From Geotalea sp. SG265 (GTDB taxonomy: Bacteria > Desulfobacterota > Desulfuromonadia > Geobacterales > Geobacteraceae), in assembly GCF_022808985.1 (NCBI RefSeq), contig NZ_JAKZFT010000007.1, forward strand, positions 62,001 to 126,000: DNA of 64,000 bases, read 5' to 3'. The stretch's first letter is position 1. Each line of letters opens with the position of its first letter. A program made the translations under genes and the position numbers. The notes beneath the pieces are model-generated. The model was not told where the DNA came from and did no database searches. It saw nothing but the letters and a program-made list of their open reading frames with translations. Shown here piece by piece: positions 38,927 through 47,928 of this stretch.

Positions 38927-40363
38927 TCAGCCTGCCTTCGGTAAGCTGATATAGAAGGTGCTCCCCTTTCCCATTTCGCTCTTCACCCAGACCCGCCCCC
39001 CATGGGCGGTAACGATCTCCCGCACCAGCGCCAGGCCGAGGCCGGTGCCACCCAGGTGGCGCCGGTCCGAGTTGTCGATGCGGTAAAACTTCTCGAAGAT
39101 CTTCTCCTGCAGTTCGACGGGAATGCCGCAGCCCTCGTCCTTCACCCGCATGACCACCTGGTCACCCGCCGTTTCAGCGCCGACCGTTACCCGTGTCTCT
39201 ACCGGAGAATACTTGAGCCCGTTGGAGATGACATTGGTCAGGGCTTGATGAAGGCGCGCCTCATCCCCCTGGACCGGCGGCAGATCCGGAGGGCACTCCA
39301 TGACCAGCCGACTGCCGCCGGCATCCAGGGCAAAGAGTCCGGCCGCATCCCTGATGAGCATGCAGACATCCACCGGCCGCATGCGATAGGTGGTCATGCG
39401 GGCATTGATCTGCTGCAGGTCGAGAAAGTTGCCGATCAGGTCCTTGAGGCGTTCCGTTTCCTTGTGGATGGTATTCAGGTAATTCCTCAACTGGAGCGGA
39501 TCCACCTCGTTTTCCAGCAGGTATTCGGTGAAACCGAGCATGGCGGTCAGGGGGGTGCGCATCTCGTGGCTCACAGCAGAGATCATCTCATCCTTCATCT
39601 GCTCGATCTCTTTGCGCTCGCTGATATCCACCCCTATCTGCAGCCTCACCAGTTTGCCGTCGGGCCAGTAAACAGCCTTGTCGATACATTGATACCACCT
39701 GCCGGAAACCGGGTTCTGATACTCCCAGACGTGCGGGGACCGTGGCTCGCCGTTCCGGACCAGGGTCTCACTGCTGCACTGGGACTGGTTGTAGTTCAAT
39801 ACCTCATAGCTTTTTTTCCCCTGCCACTCTTCCCCCACCAGCAGCGCTCCGAAGCGGTTCATGAACAGAAGCTCGTGACTAACCATATCGGCCACGGAAA
39901 CGACGGCGTTCATGGAATCGAAAATGGTGGTGATCTGCCGGAACTGGTTGTTCAAGGCTTCTTCCGCCTCCCGTCGCCGTCTCCTTTCGTCCGCTTCACG
40001 TAATTCCCGCTGGATAGCAGGCACCAGCCGTGACAGATTGCCTTTCATGACGTAATCCCCGGCCCCCGCCTTCATGGCGGCAACGGCCAAGTCCTCGCCG
40101 ATCTTGCCTGAGACGATGATAAAGGGGAGGTCCGCGCCGCTCTCCTTCAGTATTGCCAGGGCTTCAAGGGCGTTGAATCCCGGCATGCGGTAATCGGACA
40201 GGATGAAATGCCACTCCCCCTGCGCCAAAGCCTTACGGAAGGCCTCCGCCGTATCGACCCGTTCATGATAGGCAACCAAGCCGTTTCGTTTCAGCTCATG
40301 GAGCAGCAGTGCGGCATCGTCTTCCGAATCCTCCAGTATCAGCATGCGGAGCTGCTCCGACAT
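38927..40363 (-). CDS. receiver-PAS-histidine kinase hybrid
   Basis: A 478-residue soluble protein from the ATG at 40363 (GGAGGAGGGAGAGG upstream). Receiver domain about residues 5-125 with D57 (LSDYRMP); PAS-like domain about 140-255; HisKA about 262-330 with phospho-accepting H in ISAVSHEMRTPL; ATPase domain 370-478 with N box (NVISNGLKYS), G1 (DEGCGI) and G2 (GGTGLGLALV). An N-terminal receiver feeding a kinase implies phosphate input from another kinase. It has no membrane segment or DNA-binding output. Close paralogue in layout of the protein at 51973. Confidence 0.9.
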   Translation of the reverse strand: MSEQLRMLILEDSEDDAALLLHELKRNGLVAYHERVDTAEAFRKALAQGEWHFILSDYRMPGFNALEALAILKESGADLPFIIVSGKIGEDLAVAAMKAGAGDYVMKGNLSRLVPAIQRELREADERRRRREAEEALNNQFRQITTIFDSMNAVVSVADMVSHELLFMNRFGALLVGEEWQGKKSYEVLNYNQSQCSSETLVRNGEPRSPHVWEYQNPVSGRWYQCIDKAVYWPDGKLVRLQIGVDISERKEIEQMKDEMISAVSHEMRTPLTAMLGFTEYLLENEVDPLQLRNYLNTIHKETERLKDLIGNFLDLQQINARMTTYRMRPVDVCMLIRDAAGLFALDAGGSRLVMECPPDLPPVQGDEARLHQALTNVISNGLKYSPVETRVTVGAETAGDQVVMRVKDEGCGIPVELQEKIFEKFYRIDNSDRRHLGGTGLGLALVREIVTAHGGRVWVKSEMGKGSTFYISLPKAG

Positions 40364-40500
40364 ACCTCTCCCTCCTCCACATTCCAACGAAAAGATAACC
40401 ATCAGGGCCCTTTACAGGGTATCAAATTTCCCCTTCATTACAATCCCGGCCACGGTTCATTGAACTTGACGCATGTTCCCCCTTCGGGTAGTCTAACCCG

Positions 40501-42873
40501 ATGCCTTACGGATACAAGACAAGGAAAACACCGGAGCTGCTTTCTCCCGCCGGTTCCCTGGAGGCCTTTTTCGCCGCCATGGAACGGGGAGCCGATGCCG
40601 TCTATGCAGGCCTGCAGGATTTTTCCGCCCGGGCCAAGGCGAAGAACTTCTCCCTTTCCCAGATGGAACGTATGCTCGCCTATGCCCACGGCATGGGGCG
40701 CAGGATTTACGTCACCATCAACACTTTGATCAAGGAAGAGGAACTGCCCCGGTTAATCGAAGTGCTTGCCGCCCTGGAGGCAATGCGGGTCGACGGGGTC
40801 ATCCTCCAGGACATGGCCACGGCCCGGCTGATCCGGAACTTTTTCCCCGGCATCCCGCTCCACGCCTCGACGCAGATGACCATTCACAACTCGTTGGGAG
40901 TGAAACAGCTGGAAAAGCTCGGGTTTCAGCGAGTGGTGCTGGCCCGGGAGCTGCACCTGGACGAGATTAAGGCCATTGCCGCTGCCACTACCGCCGAAAT
41001 CGAATGCTTCATCCATGGAGCCCTCTGTTTTTCCTTTTCCGGCCAATGCTATTTTTCCTCCTTCCTCGGCGGCCACAGCGGCAACCGCGGCCGTTGCGCC
41101 CAGCCTTGCCGGCGCCAGTACACCTACCGCGGCAAAGAGGGCTACTACTTCTCCACCAATGATTTCTCCAGCATCGACCTTTTGCCGCAACTGATCGAGG
41201 CAGGGGTATCGTCCCTGAAGATCGAGGGGAGGATGAAGTCGGCCGAATATGTGGCCAGTGTCGTCGGCGCTTACCGTCAAGTGCTCGACGCACCGGAACG
41301 GAAGCGGTCCGAGGCGGTGGCGGCGGCCAAGGAGCTGCTGAAACTCTCCTTTGGCCGGGTCCCCACCAAGGGCTTCCTCGCCTCCCATCAGCCGACCGAT
41401 ATTGCCACCCCTTCTCTGAAGGGGGCGACCGGACGCTTCCTTGGCGCCATCAAGGCCATCCAGGGCAACCGCATCGTCTTTGACACCAGGGACCGGCTGC
41501 ACGTTGGGGACCGGATTCGCGTCCAGCCAAAAAGCGACATGGCCGGTCGCGCCTTCACCATCAAGGAACTGTACCTGGGAAAGCAACAGGTGAAGCAGGC
41601 CCGGGAGAAAACCGTTGTGGCAACGCCATCCCCCTTTCCCTTCAAGATGGGGGATTCGGTCTTCAAGGTCTCCTCGGAAACCGCCTTTACCATGAGCGAA
41701 AGCGCCTGTCTGAAGAAGCTCGACACTGCCAGGGGGGACAAGCTGCCGTGCCGGCTGCACCTTGAACTGGTGGCGGACACCCTGCGGATCGAAGCGGCGG
41801 TCGGCGGGAGAACGGAACGTTTTGAGTTTATCCTGGGCACGCTGGAATCGGGACGGACCACCGACATGGAAGGGGTGCTGGCAGCCCAGTTCGGCAGAAC
41901 CGGCGATACCCCTTTCACCCTCACTTCGCTCGCCGCGCCCGGGTTCCCCGCCGTACTCATCCCCCCGGCCAGACTGAAAGAGATCCGGCGAGAATTCTAC
42001 CGGCGGCTGGAAGAAAAGATTGCCGGCGACCTGAAGGAGAAGGTGCGCAGCCATCGACAGGCGGCACTGCAGACCCTTGTGGGAAAAAAACCGATAAAAG
42101 CTGCCGGCCGGGAGGAGCTTTCCCTCCACCTTGACCACATCCGCGACTACCACCTACTTCACCAGAGTGGCATCGACGGCATCATCCTCCCCATATCCCG
42201 GGTAAACCTGCATCAGGCCCCCCTTTTCATCCGCAAGTTAAGGGGCCGGGAAGAGCAGGTCATCTGGCAGCTTCCCTTTATCATCTTCGAAGGAGAGATC
42301 CCCTTTTTCCGGGAAGCGATCGGCACCCTGACCAGCCTGGGGTTCCGCCGGTTTGAGGCGACCAATCTCTCCCATTTCGAGCTGCTAGCTGGGCTCGACG
42401 TGGAGCTGTCTACCGATTACCGGCTGTTCTCCCTCAACAGCCAGGCGCTCCTGGCGTGGCAGGAACTGGGTGCCACCGCCGCCACCCTCTATATCGAGGA
42501 CGACGCCGAGAACATGGCGGCGCTCCTGGCTGCAGACCTCCCGATCAAGCGGCGCATCATCGCCTATGGCAGCGTTCCGGTCATTACCTCGAAAATCCGC
42601 ATCAAGGATGTGCGCAACGACGTTCCGGTTCTTTCCGACCGCCACGACGGCTACCGGGTGACGGCCCGGGACGGGCTGACCGTCGTCACACCCACCGTGA
42701 TGTTTTCCCTGACCCCATATAAGGGTAAACTGAAAGAAATTGGCTGCAGCTCGTTCATTCTCGATCTTTCCCAGACGGCCCCTGCAGAATTCGGGACGAT
42801 CATCACTGCTTTCGGCAGGGGAGGGACTTTGGAGGGGACCTCCGATTTCAACTTCAGCCGTGGACTGGTATGA
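40501..42873 (+). CDS. U32-family peptidase / RlhA-like rRNA hydroxylation protein
   Basis: A 790-residue protein. Residues 10-300 carry the U32 signature (ELLSPAGSLEAFFAAMERGA at the start; the E-C-F-I-H-G-A-L-C-F-S-F-S-G-Q-C stretch; G-N-R-G-R-C-A-Q-P-C-R), and 300-790 a DUF3656-type C-terminal part. Four cysteines in the conserved block probably bind an iron-sulfur cluster. Long U32 proteins of this type include RlhA, needed for 5-hydroxycytidine formation in 23S rRNA. Geobacter-type context adds no information. The name peptidase is historical. The spacing of 27 bp to the next plus-strand gene suggests co-transcription. Confidence 0.85.
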   Translation: MPYGYKTRKTPELLSPAGSLEAFFAAMERGADAVYAGLQDFSARAKAKNFSLSQMERMLAYAHGMGRRIYVTINTLIKEEELPRLIEVLAALEAMRVDGVILQDMATARLIRNFFPGIPLHASTQMTIHNSLGVKQLEKLGFQRVVLARELHLDEIKAIAAATTAEIECFIHGALCFSFSGQCYFSSFLGGHSGNRGRCAQPCRRQYTYRGKEGYYFSTNDFSSIDLLPQLIEAGVSSLKIEGRMKSAEYVASVVGAYRQVLDAPERKRSEAVAAAKELLKLSFGRVPTKGFLASHQPTDIATPSLKGATGRFLGAIKAIQGNRIVFDTRDRLHVGDRIRVQPKSDMAGRAFTIKELYLGKQQVKQAREKTVVATPSPFPFKMGDSVFKVSSETAFTMSESACLKKLDTARGDKLPCRLHLELVADTLRIEAAVGGRTERFEFILGTLESGRTTDMEGVLAAQFGRTGDTPFTLTSLAAPGFPAVLIPPARLKEIRREFYRRLEEKIAGDLKEKVRSHRQAALQTLVGKKPIKAAGREELSLHLDHIRDYHLLHQSGIDGIILPISRVNLHQAPLFIRKLRGREEQVIWQLPFIIFEGEIPFFREAIGTLTSLGFRRFEATNLSHFELLAGLDVELSTDYRLFSLNSQALLAWQELGATAATLYIEDDAENMAALLAADLPIKRRIIAYGSVPVITSKIRIKDVRNDVPVLSDRHDGYRVTARDGLTVVTPTVMFSLTPYKGKLKEIGCSSFILDLSQTAPAEFGTIITAFGRGGTLEGTSDFNFSRGLV

Positions 42874-42906
42874 TCTTCCAGTACGGCATCTTATCTAGAG
42901 GTGAAC

Positions 42907-43440
42907 ATGAGCATCTTGGACCTGTTGAAAAATCCGGTATTGCTGGAACTGATCAAGGATCAGCATCTCAAGGAAGTCGTCACCCGCCGGGAAGTGCGGG
43001 TCAGCCAGGACTACTTTCACCGGGAACTGATCGCCCGGGCCATTGACGAGGAGATTCACGAGCTGTCCATGAAGTTCGGCGACGGCTACGGCGAGATCAG
43101 CGGCAAGGTGAAGAAAAAGCTCATTCCCTTCAGCATCCCTTTTTCTGCCCGGTTTGCCATCGAGCGAGTCCATTTCACGCCGCAGGAAAAGATGATTTTT
43201 CTTAAGGTCGAGGAGGTCAAGCCGGTGGATATGGATTTCGTCACCCGTAGGGTGGTTGAAAAGATACCCTTCCTCTCCTACAGTGACGGCATCATCGCCT
43301 GCGACCTGACCCAGGTTCCCGAGCTGCAGAAGTTCTTTGCCTATAACATCAACGGCATCAAGGTCTGTGATTTTCTCACCGTTAAGGAGCTGCTCTTCAG
43401 GGAAGGGGAGCTGATCGGCCGCCTGGGGTTGTGCCTGTGA
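42907..43440 (+). CDS. conserved-looking protein of unknown function
   Basis: A 177-residue protein from the ATG at 42907 (AGAGGTG upstream). No signal peptide or membrane segment. The first 60 residues are helical and charged ([20 protein letters not shown]), the middle contains an alternating beta segment ([20 protein letters not shown]), and the end a mixed region. I do not recognise the family. Its last bases overlap the start of hslO (GTGA), so the two are translationally coupled; a link to Hsp33 function is only a guess. Confidence 0.7.
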   Translation: MSILDLLKNPVLLELIKDQHLKEVVTRREVRVSQDYFHRELIARAIDEEIHELSMKFGDGYGEISGKVKKKLIPFSIPFSARFAIERVHFTPQEKMIFLKVEEVKPVDMDFVTRRVVEKIPFLSYSDGIIACDLTQVPELQKFFAYNINGIKVCDFLTVKELLFREGELIGRLGLCL

Positions 43441-44312
43441 ACGATTATCTGATACGAATCATCAGCAAGAACGGCAAGATTCGTGGCCTTGCCTGCGTCA
43501 CCACCGGCCTGGTCAACGAACTTTGCCGGCGCCACGATACCTGGCCGACAGCCTCGGCAGCGCTGGGACGTGCCCTGACCGGGGGAGCGCTGCTCGGCGC
43601 CCTCCTGAAAACGGGGCAACGGGTGGCATTGAAATTTGAGGGCAACGGATCGCTGCAGAAGATCCTCGTGGAGGGGGACAGCAACGGTACGGTGCGCGGC
43701 TGTGTCGGCAATCCCCACGTGCATCTGCCGGAAAAAAACGGCAAGCTCGATGTGGCCGGCGCCCTGGGTCGTGCGGGGTTTCTCACCGTCACTAAGGACC
43801 TGGGGCTCAAGGAACCCTATCGGGGAACCGTCCAGCTTTTGTCCAGCGAGATTGCCGAGGATATCGCCCTCTACCTGACCGAATCGGAACAAATACCCTC
43901 CGCCGTAGGCCTCGGCGTCTATGTGGAAACGGATAACACGGTCGCTGCTGCCGGAGGGTTTCTTATCCAGGCCCTCCCACCGGCAGATGATGCCGCGATT
44001 GACTCCCTTATGGAGACTATCGCCGCAATGCCCCCCATCAGCCAGTTGCTGCGGAACGGCAGCTCCCCGGAAGACCTGCTGGCCCTGCTCTTCAAGGATA
44101 TTCCCCATGACGTTCTGGAAAGGCGCCCCCTTGCCTTCGCCTGCTCCTGCAACCGGGAAAAGATCGAGCGGGTGCTTCTCTCTCTGGGGCGACAGGAACT
44201 CTCAGCTCTGATGGAGCAGCAAGAGCAGGTGACGGTCAACTGCGAATTCTGCCGCGAGCACTACCTCTTCGACCGCCAGGCACTGGAGGCGCTGCTGCAG
44301 GAACTCCCATGA
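43437..44312 (+). CDS. hslO: redox-regulated chaperone Hsp33
   Basis: A 291-residue Hsp33. The GTG at 43437 (then N-D-Y-L-I-R-I) overlaps the preceding stop and matches the family start better than the GTG two codons upstream. Motifs: L[15 protein letters not shown], the G-C-V-G-N-P segment, and the C-terminal redox zinc switch C-S-C ... C-E-F-C ([18 protein letters not shown]). Oxidation releases zinc and activates this holdase chaperone. In an anaerobe it complements the rubrerythrin genes in oxidative-stress defence. Confidence 0.95.
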   Translation: MNDYLIRIISKNGKIRGLACVTTGLVNELCRRHDTWPTASAALGRALTGGALLGALLKTGQRVALKFEGNGSLQKILVEGDSNGTVRGCVGNPHVHLPEKNGKLDVAGALGRAGFLTVTKDLGLKEPYRGTVQLLSSEIAEDIALYLTESEQIPSAVGLGVYVETDNTVAAAGGFLIQALPPADDAAIDSLMETIAAMPPISQLLRNGSSPEDLLALLFKDIPHDVLERRPLAFACSCNREKIERVLLSLGRQELSALMEQQEQVTVNCEFCREHYLFDRQALEALLQELP

Positions 44313-44317
44313 CAGCA

Positions 44318-44346
44318 AAGGCCTGCCGATTGCTCGACAGGCCTTG
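44318..44346. terminator. hairpin between convergent genes
   Basis: AAGGCCTG (44318-44325) pairs with CAGGCCTT (44338-44345). There is no strong T-run, but it lies between hslO and the convergent small gene and could end both. Confidence 0.45.
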
Positions 44347-44365
44347 ACCAGTCCGTGTCCGGTTA

Positions 44366-44587
44366 CTACTTCGCTGCAGCGATCAGCTGTCGTGCCCGGT
44401 CACCCTGATTGGGGAACAGGTCGGGAGGAACGTTTTCCCGGCCCAATGCCTTGCATACCAAGTATCGCGCGCAGCCGCTGCTGTCTTCCTTGCAATACCT
44501 GAGCTTGATGACACCGGCGGTCGATGGCATGCTGCCCATCTTGTCGTTGAAGAAGACACATTTTTCCAGCAGTTCACAGTCTTTCAT
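44366..44587 (-). CDS. small cysteine-rich protein of unknown function
   Basis: A 73-residue protein from the ATG at 44587 (AGAGGGG upstream). Five cysteines spaced as in small metal- or cluster-binding proteins: C4, C11, C33, C40 and C46, in MKDCELLEKCVFFND and the YCKEDSSGCARYLVC segment. Proteins of this C-x6-C ... C-x6-C-x5-C type occur in sulfur- and iron-reducing anaerobes without assigned function. It lies 72 bp beyond the nitric oxide reductase gene in the same direction. Confidence 0.65.
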   Translation of the reverse strand: MKDCELLEKCVFFNDKMGSMPSTAGVIKLRYCKEDSSGCARYLVCKALGRENVPPDLFPNQGDRARQLIAAAK

Positions 44588-44659
44588 GGAATATCCCCTC
44601 TTTCTCCGTGACTTTTTTACTGCAGTTATTGGAGCATTGTTACATGACAAGGGGGCATT

Positions 44660-46993
44660 TTATTCCTTTAATTTTAAGTTTTCAACCTGCTTTTCCGCCA
44701 GCCTGGTAAACTCCTCCTCTTCCAGCCATTCGCGCACTCCCGGTCTTTTCCGATTGCCAAACATCCGCACCGCCAGATAGACGACCGGCAGGATGCCACC
44801 GACTATGAAGAGGGCATCGCCGGGAAAACGGAGCCACTCGAAGACCCGGACCAGCGGCTGCCGGAAAAATTCCGGGTCCCTGGCATGCCAGTAGGAGTAG
44901 GTGAGGGCATCATTGAGCTGGAGGACCCCGACGGGAAAGAGGTTGATGAAGAGCATCCAGGCCAGGCCTATGTTCATGCTCCAGAAAGCCGATGCCATGG
45001 CCAGTTCGCTGGCCCGGTCCCGGGGAATGAAGTAGCGGGCGACGAACATGAAAAAACCCATGGCCAACATGCCGTATACCCCCATGAGCGCACCATGGCC
45101 ATGATTGGCCGTCCATTGGGTGCCGATTTCATAGTAGCTGACAATGGGCAGGTTGATGAGGAAGCCGAAGACCCCGGCGCCTAGGAAGTTCCAGAAGCCG
45201 ACGGCAATGAGGAACATGACCGCCCATTTGTGGGGGAAGCGGCTGCTGGGAGTGGCGAACATGGAAGCCCCACCCCCTGCGGACCCGAGCTGCATGAAGC
45301 GCCACGCCTCGTAGGTAAGAAGGACCAGGGGAATGACCTCCATGGCCGAGAAAAAAGCCCCCAACGCCATGTGCACAGCGGGAGCGCCGCTGAAATAGAG
45401 GTGATGCATGGTGCCGATGACGCCGCCGATGGAATAGAGGATGATGTCCACATAGATGATGATATTGGCCGTTCTGGCCCGCACCACTCCCAAAAGGACG
45501 AAGATATAGGCAACCATGATGGTGGTGAAGAGTTCTAGAAAATCCTCCACCCACAGATGCACCACCCAAAAGCGCCAGAAATCGATGACCGCAAAATTGG
45601 CATTCTTGCCGAAGGCCATGCCAACGGCATAGAAAAGCGGAATGGAGAGGGCGCTGTAGAGAAAGAGCCAGGGCATGTTGCCGGGATGCTCCTCGGGCAA
45701 TCTCTCCTTGAGTCCCCGCACCAGGATTACCAGCCAGAGGACCATTCCCACCGTCAGGAGCAGCTGCCACAACCGCCCCAGATCTAGGTATTCCCACCCT
45801 TGCGAGCCGATCCAGAACCAGGGCCCGCTAAGGCCGATGTAATTCTTGATGCTGGCCGCCTCGCCCACCAGGCTGCCTATCACCACCAGCACCAGCGCCC
45901 CGAAGAGGAGTAGGGCCAGCTTCTCCTGATGCCTCGGCTCGCGGCGGACGATCATCGGTGCGAGAAAAATTCCCATGGCGAGAAAACTGGAGGCGACGAA
46001 AAAGAGGGCAAGTTGCACGTGCCACATGCGCGACAGGTTGTAGGGAAGCCACTGGTCGAGTTTAAGGCCGAAAAATCCCTCCGGCTCCACGTGGTAATGG
46101 GCATTGACCCCGCCGAGCAGTCCCTGGCATAAGAACAGGCCCGCCACCACCAGGAAATACCAGGCCGTTGCCCGCTGGGCCGGTGTCAGCCTGACCTCCT
46201 CCGGCAGAATGAACCGGCGCTTGGGCAATTGCTCTTCACCATGCCAGCCGAGCCACTTGTAGCGGCCAAAGAGAAAGAGAACGACCCCTGTTCCCCCCAA
46301 AAGCGCCGCCAGGCTGAGAACGCTCCAGAGCAGGGCCTGGGCGGTCGGCTCGTTGCCGGCCAGCGGCTCGGCCGGCCAGTTGTTGGTATAGGAATAGGGG
46401 GCATCGGGGCGCAAAGCAGCACTGGTCCACGTCGCCCAGGAAAAGAAGGCAACCAGCCTCCTGATTTCGCCCTCATTGGTTATGGCCGGCCGGCGCAGAC
46501 CGTTGCCGCTCCCCGCCGTACCGAACCATTGGCGGTAATGATCCGCCATGATCCTGAAGGCATGCTCCTGCCCCGGGGTATACTTCAAGGTTCCCGAACC
46601 GGCATCGTAGAGGTTGGACTTCAGTTCCCGGCGCACCCGCTCGGTAGCTTCGGCCTGGGTAAGCCCTTGCCCCTGGTAGAAGGCCGCCATCTCCGTCCCT
46701 TCCCGGTGCAGGTATTGGGCGGTGAAATCCGGCCCCAGATAGGCGCCATGGCCATAGATGGTCCCGTACTGCATGAGCCCGTATTTCTGGAATACCTGTT
46801 GACCGCCGATGATGTCGTCACCGGTAAAGAGGATGCTGCCGTCGGCAGCCACCACCTGGTGGGGGAGGGGAGGGTGATCGGTACTGATGCGCAAGGCCAG
46901 GTACCCAAGGACGGCGAACCCGAGAAGAAAAGTAACGATGGCAACCTGCAGCCATAGGGGAGAAAGGAGCATCTTCTTGCCTGACGTTTCCAT
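44660..46993 (-). CDS. norZ: quinol-dependent nitric oxide reductase, single-subunit
   Basis: A 777-residue membrane protein from the ATG at 46993. The N-terminal 230 residues contain one membrane span and a large periplasmic quinol-nitric-oxide-reductase-type domain (TGDDIIGGQQVFQKYGLMQY, GTIYGHGAYLGPDFTA). The rest is a heme-copper oxidase-like core of about 12 spans with conserved histidines (FWVVHLWVEDFLELF, TMHHLYFSG, NHGHGALMGVYGML). It reduces two NO to N2O and detoxifies NO in strict anaerobes. No norC lies nearby, as expected for the single-subunit type. The gene upstream, transcribed with it, encodes a DUF2127 membrane protein. Confidence 0.9.
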   Translation of the reverse strand: METSGKKMLLSPLWLQVAIVTFLLGFAVLGYLALRISTDHPPLPHQVVAADGSILFTGDDIIGGQQVFQKYGLMQYGTIYGHGAYLGPDFTAQYLHREGTEMAAFYQGQGLTQAEATERVRRELKSNLYDAGSGTLKYTPGQEHAFRIMADHYRQWFGTAGSGNGLRRPAITNEGEIRRLVAFFSWATWTSAALRPDAPYSYTNNWPAEPLAGNEPTAQALLWSVLSLAALLGGTGVVLFLFGRYKWLGWHGEEQLPKRRFILPEEVRLTPAQRATAWYFLVVAGLFLCQGLLGGVNAHYHVEPEGFFGLKLDQWLPYNLSRMWHVQLALFFVASSFLAMGIFLAPMIVRREPRHQEKLALLLFGALVLVVIGSLVGEAASIKNYIGLSGPWFWIGSQGWEYLDLGRLWQLLLTVGMVLWLVILVRGLKERLPEEHPGNMPWLFLYSALSIPLFYAVGMAFGKNANFAVIDFWRFWVVHLWVEDFLELFTTIMVAYIFVLLGVVRARTANIIIYVDIILYSIGGVIGTMHHLYFSGAPAVHMALGAFFSAMEVIPLVLLTYEAWRFMQLGSAGGGASMFATPSSRFPHKWAVMFLIAVGFWNFLGAGVFGFLINLPIVSYYEIGTQWTANHGHGALMGVYGMLAMGFFMFVARYFIPRDRASELAMASAFWSMNIGLAWMLFINLFPVGVLQLNDALTYSYWHARDPEFFRQPLVRVFEWLRFPGDALFIVGGILPVVYLAVRMFGNRKRPGVREWLEEEEFTRLAEKQVENLKLKE

Positions 46994-47049
46994 GGCACCC
47001 CCGTCGGATAGCAATACATGAATCAATACTAATCAAGTAGCTGGGGTTG

Positions 47050-47550
47050 TCAACGCTCGCCGCTCTGCATCCCTTGCCGGCGCACCACCACCAGCCAGAG
47101 GACGATAAAGATGTTCAGGGCTAACATGAGAAATTTCAGGAGAGATCGAGAGAGGGTGAGTTCATAGATTTCTATCGGCAGATAAATACAGCCGGTAAGG
47201 ATACCGAACCACACGGCCCACAGCTGCTGGTGCCACAGGCCGTAGGCTTCGATGAATCTGATGACGGCATAGGCCATGGCCGAAGCAGCCAACAACCACA
47301 GCTTGGTATCGTTGACCGACGCCACTGCATCTAGGAATACTCGGGGGAGATGGCTGGCGGGATTCAGGTGCACGGCGCGGACCATCTCTTCGGCAACCGC
47401 CTGCACGTCGCGATGGATCAGGGCGAGCAGGCCGAAACCGGCAAGAATGACCAGAAGCCCCTTGGCTGCCTCAAGGACGGCCACGGCCCTGGCACCAGCC
47501 CTGCCGCCGTGAATGCGGCCTCCTGTTTTTTCATGCTTTCTTTCGCTCAA
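47050..47550 (-). CDS. DUF2127 membrane protein
   Basis: A 166-residue protein with four hydrophobic segments near residues 28-46, 82-100, 107-125 and 136-156. The G-x-x-A-V-A-V-L-E-A-A-K-G start and the A-Y-A-x-x-R-F-I-E-A-Y-G-L-W segment are typical of DUF2127. The family is widespread and without known function. It lies 56 bp upstream of the nitric oxide reductase gene in the same direction, so co-transcription is likely. Confidence 0.75.
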   Translation of the reverse strand: MSERKHEKTGGRIHGGRAGARAVAVLEAAKGLLVILAGFGLLALIHRDVQAVAEEMVRAVHLNPASHLPRVFLDAVASVNDTKLWLLAASAMAYAVIRFIEAYGLWHQQLWAVWFGILTGCIYLPIEIYELTLSRSLLKFLMLALNIFIVLWLVVVRRQGMQSGER

Positions 47551-47582
47551 CCGCGCACCGCCTGACCCTTGTGTAGAAAGGA

Positions 47583-47607
47583 AAAGGCGGGATGTAACCC
47601 CGCCTTT
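47583..47607. terminator. intrinsic terminator
   Basis: AAAGGCGGG (47583-47591) pairs with CCCGCCTTT (47599-47607) around a 7-base loop. On the minus strand it follows the small secreted protein gene that stops at 47640. Confidence 0.8.
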
Positions 47608-47639
47608 CCTGAAGCATGACCTCTAAAGCAAGAAACGAG

Positions 47640-47876
47640 TTAATCCTTGCCTTTGTGTTTCCTCTTGTGGTCGTTATCCTTGAAGTGCCCCTTATGCTTG
47701 CCATGGTCCTTCTTATCCTTGATGATGACCGTTTCCTTCTCAACCACCCGCACATGGGGCGCCGGAATGCGGGGAGCGGGCACTCCCACGTTAACGCTGA
47801 CATCAACATTTCCGGCAAATGCAATTCCGGTCACCAGTAAAATCCCGGCAGCAACCATACCTGTTCTTTTCAGCAT
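47640..47876 (-). CDS. small secreted lysine/histidine-rich protein
   Basis: A 78-residue protein from the ATG at 47876 (GGAGAAAG upstream). A signal peptide occupies residues 1-21 (hydrophobic, cleavage near AFAG). The mature 57 residues have a valine/proline stretch (VNVGVPAPRIPAPHVRVV) and a tail of K, H and D (KDHGKHKGHFKDNDHKRKHK), which could bind metal or polyanions. It resembles short repeat-type periplasmic proteins of Geobacter-like genomes. Function unknown. Confidence 0.7.
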   Translation of the reverse strand: MLKRTGMVAAGILLVTGIAFAGNVDVSVNVGVPAPRIPAPHVRVVEKETVIIKDKKDHGKHKGHFKDNDHKRKHKGKD

Positions 47877-47928
47877 AGCTTTCTCCTTTTGTTTGTCTAT
47901 GCCCTGCAGCAGGCAGGACCCTTGCGTC

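Noticed and set aside
40753-42153. A 466-codon leftward frame across the U32 gene
   Set aside because: Antisense to a gene with clear family motifs; composition is typical of the complementary frame of GC-rich coding DNA.
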